Positions 1 through 9,541 of a stretch of 64,000 bases of DNA are shown piece by piece. The DNA comes from Mesostigma viride (Eukaryota > Streptophyta > Mesostigmatophyceae > Mesostigmatales > Mesostigmataceae). Every line of letters starts with the position of its first letter. The stretch's first letter is position 1. The stretch lies in the NCBI GenBank assembly GCA_009746045.1, contig RPFO01000389.1:430686-494685 (forward strand), given 5' to 3'. A program made the translations under genes and the position numbers. The notes beneath the pieces are model-generated. The model saw nothing but the letters and a program-made list of their open reading frames with translations, did no database searches and was not told the origin of the DNA.

Positions 1-2290
1 CTATCTGATGTATCTACCTGATCTGTGCGGGCCAGGTGCCCGGCTAGGCCCAGGCGCCTGTGCCTAATAATGTGGGAAACATAGGGCAAATCAGCGTACA
101 AATCCTCATTACTAATGTGCAAACCAAAGGGGATGTTAAGGGCCTTGCGCAGCATCTTGGTGACGGCGCCGTCGAGTCGTTGCTCCAGCTCCTGCATCAG
201 TGTCCACGTCTCGGCGCCGTAGGTCAGGATCGTCAGAATGACGACCTTGAAGAGGTCACGCTTGACGATCCGGGGTAGGGCGGGGTTGCTCCACCAGCGG
301 CGGTGGTCATGGAGGTGCGCCCACGCCATGCCGATCCGTGTCGTCATGTCGTCCTCGCAGTCAGGAAGCCAACTGCCGAGCAGCTTGAAGCGGCCTGAAG
401 TAGGGTAGTTGACCTCGGCATCGTCTAAGAGGCGGAGTGTGGGTGGGGGCCCTGCCATGCCGAGGGCCAGGGCCTCCGTTTTGGGGCTGATTTCTAGACC
501 AACCGCCCGAGCCTCGAGCGCCAGGCAGTCCAGCCAAAGTTGGGCAGACTCCGGCTTCTCGATGAGCGTGATGTCGTCGGCATAAATGAGGTCAGCTAGT
601 AAATTCTGCTTGTTAGTCGGCCCCCCTTCCCCAAGCTCGTTCGTGATCGCTAGGCCAGGGGCACGGCCTGCAATGCTAGCAAAGCGAGCACGTGCCTGGC
701 GCATAACATAATCCACTACAATAATAAACAGGTACGGCGACAGGACGCAACCCTGCCAGACGCCGGTCTGCAGTGGGCAGGGCGGGGTAATGCCGTGTTG
801 AGTGCGCACCGAAGTGGTCGACCCCTCATACAGCGTGCGGATGACGGTAATCAGGGGAGTGGGGACGCGAGCGCGAGCAAGTACAGCCCATAGAGCGTCC
901 CAGAGGACAGAATCAAAAGCCTTGATGAAGTCGACGAAGATCAGGATGGCGGGAAACTCACCAGGTTGCAGGAGAGCGATTTCCTCGAAGAGGCGACGCG
1001 CGACGAAGATGGCCATGACGGTGTTGCGCCCAGGACGGAAGCCCATTTGACTTTCCCCAAGGTGACAGTCGAGAGCAGAACGAAGGCGGTTGAGGATCAT
1101 GCGCATGAACAACTTAAGTGCGGCGCTCTGGATGCAGACTCCTCTGTAGTTGGCGGGGTCGTCAGGGGAACCTTTGTTTTTGTACAGCATAATACGGTAG
1201 CTGTGCTGCCACTCAGGAATCGGCGGCGCGTCGGCAAGCAGGATCCGGTTGCAGACGTCAAGCAGGAACCCCGTGAGCGCCGTCAGCTTAATCACCGGGG
1301 CTGGGAGCTGGTCAGGTCCAACGGCAGCATAGAAGCGGAGTTGCTTGGCGGCGGTGCTCAGCTCGAGCTCGGTGAACGGCGGGAGCTCGTTGGGGTGGGC
1401 CAGGGGTTCCGTCAGGGCTGGGTACGTGTAGTCCTGCTCAGCGGCGGGCGGCGTGGGCGGCGCAGGGACGTCCGCCGGTGCTACTGCCAGGCGTGCGGCC
1501 GCCAGAGGGCCAAGCGGCGGAGGCGGCGGGGGGGCGCCGAGCAGCCGGGACTGGGAGGAATACCACTGGTTGAGCTGCTGCTGCGGTGAGCCAGAGAGCG
1601 TCCGCGGCGCCGGCTGCGCGCCGCCGGCGGGCCGTTGGGCGTGACGCAGGCGGGTCCAGGCGTACTTGCCGTGCTGGTCCTTGAGGTGGGCGAAGTACTC
1701 GCGGACATGAAGGTCCTCCTGCTCCTTGGTCGCCTGCCGGATGGCCGAGTGGTAATCGGCTTTGAGGCGGGCGTAGCGGGCGGGGTCGCGGTTGTCGCGC
1801 AGGGCTTGCCGGGCCTGGATGACGGCGGGGAGCCGGTGCAGGCTGGTGAAGCGGGGCGGGCGGCGGGGGGCAGTAGGGCCCCGGCCGCGGGCAGCTTGTC
1901 AGCGAGGTGCCGAAGGGCCGATGCCGGGCCGGCAGCGAACAGCTGGGCGTGGCTGGCCGGGATGTCCAGCGCGTCGACGAACGCCTCTGCGGCGCGCTTG
2001 TGGGCGCGTTTTTCAGGGAAGTCCTCCAGAGCGTCGTCAGATTTCTCGAGCAACTGAAGTGTGCGCAAATCAGGTGGTGCCACGTGCTTACGAAAGGGCG
2101 AGGGGAATCGCAGGCGGATGCGGGCGGTGACGATGCGATGATCGGAGCGCACCAGGGGGATCACATGCGAGCGAGCAGCTAGTACAGATCCTTGATGACG
2201 CTTGCGCATTACAACATAGTCAATGCAGCGTTCAGTGCCAGTCAAGAAGATGATGGACAAGGCCAAGTGGGCCCAGGTCATAGAGGACAA
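1..2290 (-). pseudogene. LINE ORF2 remnant (endonuclease end + reverse transcriptase)
   Basis: A non-LTR retrotransposon pol read on the minus strand in several broken frames. The upstream end (about 2290-2060) carries the end of an apurinic-type endonuclease, with DYVVMRKRH followed by SDHRIVTARIRLRF (the SDH motif). A degraded Pro/Ala/Arg-rich linker follows. RT motifs then run downward: FVDFIKAFDSVLW near 950-900, GVWQGCVLSPYLF near 770-730, and the catalytic box YADD at 573-584. The C-terminal thumb region (LTYGAETWTL) lies near 230-170. The endonuclease N-terminus is missing and the window edge cuts the 3' end. It would copy LINE RNA at a nicked target (TPRT) if intact; here it looks dead. 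Confidence 0.8.
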
Positions 2291-2299
2291 CGAGCCCCC

Positions 2300-2546
2300 C
2301 CCAGTGGGGAAGCGCCCGCGTGTGCAATCCCGTGGGAGGCACGCCAGATAGCTCCCCTAGGGCAGCGTGCGGCTGCCTAGCTAGTTGTTGTAATGCTGTT
2401 AGATAGATGTAGTATGTAGCCGATGTAGATAGATTAGACCGGTAGGACTGTTTGCACCCATCCATCCATCCATCGGGGTTAATGCTCCGTGACTCCCCAA
2501 CGGGAGCACGAGTCTAATTAATTAATTAATTAATTAATTAATTGCT
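2300..2546 (+). repeat. LINE 3' tail fragment with hairpin and (TTAA)n
   Basis: Contains a CATC microsatellite (about 2458-2475) and then a short hairpin GTGCTCC...GGGAGCAC-like segment (about 2482-2512) followed by a (TTAA)n tract (about 2516-2543). The same hairpin plus TTAA tail recurs in inverse orientation at 47567-47620. A terminal hairpin followed by a simple repeat is typical of LINE 3' ends recognised by their RT. The family assignment is inferred from this arrangement only. Confidence 0.5.
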
Positions 2547-2756
2547 CGTCATAATATTGCGTTTTAGTTTCGGAAAAATATATCAGCGTGTGCGTCTTAG
2601 AAAGACGAAGCGATAGTGATATTCATGGCCGAATTTGGTGCCCAAACGTGAAGTTATGAGCTCCGCTGTCAGCCGTGGCTACCTCGTGGCTCGTGGCTCG
2701 TGTATTCCAGGCAAAATAGTGTTCCGAACCTGTTGCCGCAGGTGGCAAAACGGCTC
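2547..2756. other. no gene seen
   Basis: AT-richer spacer between repeat remnants. I see no open frame of note, no terminal repeats and no RNA gene. Confidence 0.5.
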
Positions 2757-2799
2757 GGGCACTATTCAACCTAACTTCGACCTATCAAGGAACCTCGCC

Positions 2800-3808
2800 T
2801 AATTAATTAATTAATTAATAGACACGTGACTGCGTCACGTGAGCATAAGTCCTCAGTGGGAGGGGAACATGGGATGGAATGGATGGTATAAGCTATCTAG
2901 GTCCTAGTTACAGGGGTGTGGGCACCGCGGCCCGAATCGCTATGAATGCCATATTTGGTCACACGCGGAGCCCCCACAGGCTTGGGGGTGGTCTCCTTCA
3001 TCACTACTTGCCATCTATCCTTGCGCACCATCTGCCTCCATATTACAGACAAACCAGGAGGTTGCCCGGGGGTGAGCCCGTCACGTCTAGTGTAGCACAT
3101 GTCCATGCCGAGTCTATCACGAAATGTACACGGGTGGCGGCCCTGCCGCGTGCGGCCGGGGGCACGCCAGGTGAGGACATATCGCCCAGGCTGGGCGGGC
3201 TTGGTGCCAGCTAGTCTATCTGATGTATCTACCTGATCTGTGCGGGCCAGCCAGGTGCCCGGCTAGGCCCAGGCGCCTGTGCCTAATAATGTGGGAAACA
3301 TAGGGCAAATCAGCGTACAAATCCTCATTACTAATGTGCAAACCAAAGGGGATGTTAAGGGCCTTGCGCAGCATCTTGGTGACGGCGCCGTCGAGTCGTT
3401 GCTCCAGCTCCTGCATCAGTGTCCACGTCTCGGCGCCGTAGGTCAGGATCGTCAGAATGACAACCTTGAAGAGGTCACGCTTGACGATCCGGGGTAGGGC
3501 GGGGTTGCTCCACCAGCGGCGGTGGTCATGGAGGTGCGCCCACGCCATGCCGATCCGTGTTGTCATGTCGTCCTCGCAGTTGGGAAGCCAACTGCCGAGC
3601 AGCTTGAAGCGGCCTGAAGGAGGGTAGTTGACCTCGGCATCGTCTAAGAGGCGGAGTGTGGGTGGGGGCCCTCAGGCCATGCCGAGGGCCAGGGCCTCCG
3701 TTTTGGGGCTGATTTCTAGACCAACCGCCCGAGCCTCGAGCGCCAGGCAGTCCAGCCAAAGTTGGGCAGACTCCGGCTTCTCGATGAGCGTGATGTCGTC
3801 GGCATAAA
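2800..3808 (-). mobile_element. 5'-truncated LINE copy (RT C-terminus + 3' UTR)
   Basis: On the minus strand this runs from the YADDITL catalytic box (about 3795-3808) through the RT C-terminal region to a 3' UTR and a (TTAA)n tail at 2800-2819. It is close to the copy at 1-590 and breaks off abruptly just after YADD, as expected for 5' truncation during target-primed reverse transcription. The 3' terminus has a perfect hairpin CACGTGAC-TGC-GTCACGTG (2823-2841) next to the tail. The insertion lies inside a decayed LTR. Confidence 0.75.
3216..3566 (-). pseudogene. LINE RT C-terminal fragment
   Basis: Open minus-strand frame covering the end of the LINE reverse transcriptase, with LTYGAETWTLMQELEQRLD and the downstream ALNIPFG and HLAGPHRSGRY segments. 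These are typical of the region after the RT palm in algal and plant L1-like or RTE-like elements. The upstream part, with YADD at about 3800, is in another frame, so a frameshift separates them. No function is expected from this copy. Confidence 0.75.
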
Positions 3809-3973
3809 TTCTACCTAAACTAGCGAGGGTACCAAGTGATGAGGAGCTATACTGAGGAAAAGACCTTGGACGCGACGATTCAGCTCTCAATGCATTATTG
3901 TACGTACAAAGTCCTACTATAATATGCCATATACAAATTCAATTCAGGATATTGCGAAGGAAACACTAATACG

Positions 3974-4488
3974 CTTAATTAATTAATTAATAGACACGTG
4001 ACTGCGTCACGTGAGCGTAAGTCCTCACTCCTCAGTGGGAGGGGAACATGGGATGGAATGAATGGTGTAAGCTATCTAGGTCCTAGCCCGCCCAGCCTGG
4101 GCGATATGTCCTAACCTGGCGTGCCCCCGGCCGCGCGCGGCAGGGCCGCCACCCGTGTACATTTCGTGATAGACTCGGCATGGACATGTGCTACACTAGA
4201 CGTGACGGGCTCACCCCCGGGCAGCCTCCTGGTTTGTCTGTAATATGGAGGCAGATGGTGCGCAAGGATAGATAGCAAGTAGTGATGAAGGAGACCACCC
4301 CCAAGCCTGTGGGGGCTCCGCGTGTGACCAAGTATGGCATTTATAGCGATTCGGGCCGCGGTGCCCACACCCCTGTAACTAGGACCTAGATAGCTTATAC
4401 CATCCATTCCATCCCATGTTCCCCTCCCACTGAGGACTTATGCTCACGTGACGCAGTCACGTGTCTATTCATTCAATCTAGGTCCTAG
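3974..4488. mobile_element. LINE insertion with two head-to-head 3' ends
   Basis: Flanked by the 8-bp duplication TAATACGC (3966-3973 and 4489-4496). The left part (3974-4086) is the LINE 3' terminus on the minus strand, with TTAA tail and the CACGTGAC-TGC-GTCACGTG hairpin at 3994-4012. The right part (4087-4488) is the same 3' UTR on the plus strand, ending in the same hairpin (4445-4463). The plus-strand part matches the reverse complement of about 2820-3200. A single target duplication implies one integration event with an unusual structure. Confidence 0.7.
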
Positions 4489-4870
4489 TAATACGCCATG
4501 ACCCGAGCCAAAATGTGTTACAAATCCATAACACACGCTGAGTGTAATTCACGGAGGACAACGGCTGCATAAATGACCGCCGACATGCGTGTATGCTCGG
4601 GCCGACATCGACCCTCGCCTACAGGACCAACGCATGTCCAGAGGAACTATACTACATAATGATGAGGACCACACTTAAAGTACGGAGCGCGGCGCGACTG
4701 CACCGGTCCACCGTACTGTACTATTTCCACGTCACGGGACCGTGTAACGACCGGTCAAAAGGTCCTAACTACACGTAAGCATAGGAAAGTCAACAGACTG
4801 TTTCGGACTGGCTGAGGCAACCGAGGAACTAATTTACGTCCGTAACAACATCAAAAGTTACGCGACGTAA

Positions 4871-5249
4871 CAAGCACGTCCACCAGACTGCAAGGCAGAG
4901 GTCGGGGTTGTCGTGGGGAAAGTCCGACAGGTGGGTAACCTGTTGGTTGCAGTCCCGGATCTCGCACTTTTTCTCGGCAGCCAGTTTGCAGATGTTTATG
5001 GCGGCAGCTCGGGACAGGCGCATGATGGCCATTTGCCAGGTAAAAACTCGGCAGCTTCCTCGGCAGAAAAGGCCTCCTTGTGGGTATCCATGGCAGGGTC
5101 GCTGTTCGTCGGAGTGGTGGAGTGGAGCGGCTGGATGCTGACAGTGGTGTCCGGCATAGCGTGCGAGGGGGTTGCCAATGAAGCCATGGCTTCATCAGCA
5201 AGTTGGTGCAGAGCAAGTTGGTGCATGTTGATGCAAGTTGGTGCATCAC
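4871..5249 (-). pseudogene. unrecognised coding remnant beside the solo LTR
   Basis: Two overlapping minus-strand frames look protein-like. One reads AMDTHKEAFSAEEAAEFLPG near 5110-5040. The other, 5032-4870, reads MAIMRLSRAAAINICKLAAE and later CNQQVTHLSDFPHDNPDLC. They would join with a single frameshift or a tiny intron near 5040. The frame ends where the LTR begins at 4870, suggesting that a gene or element was interrupted there. The Cys/His-containing tail does not match any family I can name. It could be chance coding potential. Confidence 0.25.
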
Positions 5250-5483
5250 TTATATAATATGTCCCAACAAGGTCTGATATAATGATCAATCTCTGTTGTA
5301 CCAAAAAAATCCAATTTATTAGTAAATGGTTAACTTCCTCATTAGCACTTTGGCTAGGAAAGGAAAAGGCCGAACAAGCAAGCACAACTGCACACATGGC
5401 AGAATTATGAACCTGTCGCAGCATGCATGGGCTCAAATCTTGAGTATTTGACGCCCCTAATTTTGCACCCAACAAAGAATGGC

Positions 5484-6480
5484 CTACTCCCAGAGCCAGT
5501 CCTTCATGGCGGGCGTGTAGTCCAGCACCTCGCCCTGCTTGAACCAGAGCGCGATTTCCCGTTCCCCGTTCTCAGGGCTGTCACTGCCATGAACCACGTT
5601 GCGGCCCGTGTTGACCGCGAGATCGCCCCGGATGGTACCTGGCTCGGCGGCCAGGGGGTTGGTCGCGCCGATCAGCTTACGCGCCGACGCGACCACGCCA
5701 TCGCCCTCCCAGACCATGCACACGACGGGCCCCGAGATGATGTAGTCCACCAGCTTGCCAAAGAAAGGCTTGGAGGAGAGGTCCTTGTAGTGCGTCTCGG
5801 CCAGGTCCTTGGGCGTTTGGAAGAGCTTGAGGCCCTTGAGGATGAAACCCTTGCGCTCGAAGCGGGAGATAATCTCGCCGACCTGCGTCCGCAGCGAGGT
5901 ACAGCAGGGCACGGGGAGAACAAGGTTCTGTCTCAGTACTGAAGTCGATTGCAGTAGTTGCCATCTTCCTAAGAATGTAATTCCAATGTCAGACGTGAGT
6001 AAAGGGGAAAAAAAGAAATCCGCTTGACTTGCCTTGCTATTTTGACCGAATGGATAGGAGGGTTCCCCTGAATCAGGAATGTCTGTTGCAAAGCCAACAT
6101 GAGTGAACGCGGAAGAATCACGATGCTAATTACTTCAGTGGCTTGAACACTGCACCTAATTCTGGGTCGGATAAGCTGCCTGTCTTTATACTTACAAGGC
6201 CACGCTGCACGCCATCCGGCTTGATCATGATGTATGACCTTTCCTTAGCAGCAGTCACCGTCAAGTCACGGGCATTGCTGGCAGCTGCAGGGCGCGGAGC
6301 AACCGATGCTGACAAACGAACGGCACGAAGCCCTTCGAAAGAAGGGACCATACGACGGACATTTTTGGCAGCTGCAGTTGGGCGAAGGGCAGATGCTTTG
6401 ACAGAAGCCACACGCACATTGGGCTGTGCGCACCGTGCAGATGGCACGGCAGTAAACGCAATTGCGGACGTGCACGCCAT
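5484..6480 (-). CDS. nucleoside diphosphate kinase, plastid-targeted (NDPK2-like)
   Basis: Two exons on the minus strand, 6196-6480 and 5484-5882, separated by a 313-bp GT-AG intron (5883-6195), give about 227 residues. NDPK transfers the gamma-phosphate of ATP to NDPs through a phosphohistidine. Residues 1 to about 75 are rich in Ala, Ser, Arg and Val with few acids, a plausible chloroplast transit peptide. The kinase core starts at [16 protein letters not shown] and resumes exactly at [13 protein letters not shown] after the splice. The active-site motif NVVHGSDS is intact, followed by [11 protein letters not shown] and the usual W-rich C-terminus ending in WLWE. Core length fits type II NDPKs. 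The start is the first in-frame ATG that gives a complete leader. It is the only clear host gene in the window and appears intact. Confidence 0.93.
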
Positions 6481-8095
6481 CTTCACCTTTAGCAGCACTG
6501 TTTGATCACTTTCCTGTGCTCTGGAAAGCTGGCGGTTTATTAGGCACTGGGCAAAGTGCGCCAATGTAAGGAATATTTCAGTTATGGCTTCCAAAGTAAA
6601 TCCGTTTGGACTTGGGCGGTGCCGTGGTCAGCTGCCCAGCTGCCCCCCCCTGGCACGGCGGTCGGCGACTGGCGAACCACCGTCACGCTCGAGGCCACTT
6701 ATTACATTTTGTGGCAGGAATCTTCTCACGGCGTCGGCAGATAGTGCCGGAAAACGGCCATGGTCCGCGACCCGACTTTGTGGTTCGCGGGAAATCGTGT
6801 CGCGACCCATGTTCGCGAGCGAAAAGTCCACGTGTCCGTGAATCGAACCTGACAAGTGCGAAAGAGACCTGAAAGTACGGGAATCAATGGTACGAATTCA
6901 GTCGTCGTATAACCAGTACGGCAGGGTGCTGAAGAAAACTGGACAGCTTCGATCCAGCAGGAGCGGTGACATACAGCCATGCTATTTGGGGGCCCAATAC
7001 CGCCACCGCCAGGTCGAAATGTCCGGCCCCCATATTGAACTCAGGGTTCAATGCCAACCGCCGGAATGAAACTTGCTGGCCCCCAGTATGCTAGCGCCCC
7101 CCTGGGGCGCCGCCACCGGTGCGCCGACAGCCGGCCCCCATATGCCCCCCCCCAACGCGCTGAAATTTTCGTGTTCAGTGACCAGATCACACTTTGATCC
7201 GGGAGCAAAATGATTAGCTGTAAGTTAAGAACAAAAAACGAAATTTTAGTATCTAAGTTCCGAAGCGCTTGCTGAATTTGCCCCCTTTCCAAGGCCCGCT
7301 GACAATACTTGAGAAATTCACCAATGAATGTTCGGTTTGAAACTGACCATGGATTGTTACTGGTGGATACACCTGGTGTTGCTCACGTCGGAAGCCCGGG
7401 GGCACTTTCCCCGCTGAAAGGTGTCCGCGGAAGCGTTTTGTAGCCAACGCGGAAGCGTGTGAAGACAACGCAGCAAGACCGCAACCTATCCACCCGCCGA
7501 AGTCCAAACACTGCAGACGAGCACTTGCCACGTGGCAAATCCCCTTTGGCAGTAGGCTCGCCATATGGGGGCCATGACCACCCGCCGGCAGGCTATTTCA
7601 GCCGCAGCCCCTATATTTATATAGGGGCCGGACCAATGCAGCCACCGGCAGCCTTGGGGCCAGACCCTAGTACCCGTGAAATTTTGGCTGGGCATGTCAC
7701 CGCTCCTGATCCAGCAAAGCCGGTCTCGCCAGCTAGAATTTAGTATTGTCCAGTAAAGACCAATAATCACTGGATACACCCGAATAATCAGAATACGATA
7801 TCGTAGATATCCCGCTATATGGGTAAATCCAAGGACAAGTGGCGACAACAAGGAGTTTGAGGGGGAGTGCGGAAAAGAGCGGAAAGTGCGGAAACTTGAG
7901 CAAAAAAGATACTGTATACCAATCGTTTTCTATCTGAACAATCCAAACGCCCGCGACCCGCCGTGTGAGTGCGACCGGTTCGTCAACCAATTTCTGCTCC
8001 ACGTGGCAGAAAGTTCGATGCCACTCGGCAAAGCGGTTCGCGAACCATGACCGTACGAACCACGGATCGCGACCCGTGTGAGTTGGCCCTTAGGG
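6481..8095. other. upstream spacer of NDPK; no gene seen
   Basis: No convincing coding region. The promoter of the minus-strand NDPK gene must lie in the first few hundred bases, but I see no decisive TATA box. A 20-bp palindrome CCCCTATATTTATATAGGGG sits at 7608-7627. Variants of GGCCCCCATAT recur near 7025, 7133, 7561 (inverted) and 7620 (inverted). These suggest decayed inverted-repeat elements, but no terminal pair with a target duplication could be fixed. Confidence 0.4.
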
Positions 8096-8112
8096 CCCTT
8101 GTTGTTGTTGTT

Positions 8113-9311
8113 GTGTGGGCGGTTCCGCTTACGGCACTGTAGATAGCAGCTGATGGGAACATGCAGAAAACTTAGGACCGCTAGCCCCTGCGCGGGTTTG
8201 AACTGGGGACTTCCGGATCCGACGGAACGACCAGTAAAAACTCCCACTTTATTTGCGCAATGCTTCTTGCCGGGAAGGTGGGCGAGTAAGTTTTCATTGC
8301 TATCCAGCCGAGGTGGGTTCCTATAAGGGAGTGTGGGCGGTTCCGCTTACGGCACTGTAGATAGCAGCTGATGGGAACATGCAGAAAACTTAGGACCGCT
8401 AGCCCCTGCGCGGGTTTGAACTGGGGACTTCCGGATCCGACGGAACGACCAGTAAAAACTCCCACTTTATTTGCGCAATGCTTCTTGCCGGGAAGGTGGG
8501 CGAGTAAGTTTTCATTGCTATCCAGCCGAGGTGGGTTCCTATAAGGGAGTGTGGGCGGTTCCGCTTACGGCACTGTAGATAGCAGCTGATGGGAACATGC
8601 AGAAAACTTAGGACCGCTAGCCCCTGCGCGGGTTTGAACTGGGGACTTCCGGATCCGACGGAACGACCAGTAAAAACTCCCACTTTATTTGCGCAATGCT
8701 TCTTGCCGGGAAGGTGGGCGAGTAAGTTTTCATTGCTATCCAGCCGAGGTGGGTTCCTATAAGGGAGTGTGGGCGGTTCCGCTTACGGCACTGTAGATGA
8801 TAGCAGCTGATGGGAACATGCAGAAAACTTAGGACCGCTAGCCCCTGCGCGGGTTTGAACTGGGGACTTCCGGATCCGACGGAACGACCAGTAAAAACTC
8901 CCACTTTATTTGCGCAATGCTTCTTGCCGGGAAGGTGGGCGAGTAAGTTTTCATTGCTATCCAGCCGAGGTGGGTTCCTATAAGGGAGTGTGGGCGGTTC
9001 CGCTTACGGCACTGTAGATAGCAGCTGATGGGAACATGCAGAAAACTTAGGACCGCTAGCCCCTGCGCGGGTTTGAACTGGGGACTTCCGGATCCGACGG
9101 AACGACCAGTAAAAACTCCCACTTTATTTGCGCAATGCTTCTTGCCGGGAAGGTGGGCGAGTAAGTTTTCATTGCTATCCAGCCGAGGTGGGTTCCTATA
9201 AGGGAGTGTGGGCGGTTCCGCTTACGGCACTGTAGATAGCAGCTGATGGGAACATGCAGAAAACTTAGGACCGCTAGCCCCTGCGCGGGTTTGAACTGGG
9301 GACTTCCGGAT
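8113..9311 (-). repeat. 218-bp tandem array, SINE-like unit
   Basis: Five full units and one partial start at 8113, 8331, 8549, 8767, 8988 and 9206. The spacing is 218 bp except one 221-bp unit that carries a 3-bp GAT duplication. Units are almost identical. On the minus strand each contains CCCAGTTCAAACCCGC, which resembles the tRNA T-arm / pol III box B (GTTCAAAC loop). The array is bounded on both sides by (TTG)n tracts, about 8098-8112 and 9312-9330, which would be (CAA)n tails on the minus strand. The unit length is not divisible by 3, so frames through it are meaningless. Confidence 0.85.
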
Positions 9312-9541
9312 TGTTGTTGTTGTTGTTGTTTCCCACGCCGCCCAAGGGCAGCAGAGATCTATAGTGGCCGAGGGCCGGATATATTTAGTATCGGTGGTAC
9401 TATCCGGGCACTGGGACATGGACGGTCGCATCATCGGATACCTATGCGTGAATTCATAGCAAGATGTATCCTAGCAATCGATCGCATGCCAAGTAGCCTC
9501 GATGGAGTGGCATAGGGGGATAGCACATTACCAGATACGAC
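9312..9541. other. left flank of the nested retroelement; no gene seen
   Basis: A TTG microsatellite and then about 200 bp without recognisable features, ending at the Gypsy-B 3' LTR. Confidence 0.4.

Larger units (their letters stand above)
2757..4870 (-). repeat. decayed solo Ty3/gypsy LTR split by two LINE insertions
   Basis: Three pieces, about 2757-2799, 3809-3973 and 4497-4870, align in order with the minus-strand LTRs at 61510-62069 and 9542-11626. Shared landmarks are CTACCTAAACTAG, ATAATACGCCATA-like, GAGGAAGGAAACAC, CCATGACCC.AGC, CATGCTCGGGCCGACAT, and the terminal block AATTTACGTCCGTAAC...GTTACGCGACGTAACA ending at 4870. The pieces are separated by LINE-derived DNA (2800-3808 and 3974-4488). 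No internal retroelement sequence adjoins it, so it is a solo LTR, clearly older than the other LTRs. Confidence 0.7.

Noticed and set aside
7930-9122. Series of identical 94-residue minus-strand frames starting MGVFTGRSVGSG
   Set aside because: They are translations of the 218-bp tandem repeat; the unit is not a multiple of three and the frames overlap unit borders. No evidence of a gene.
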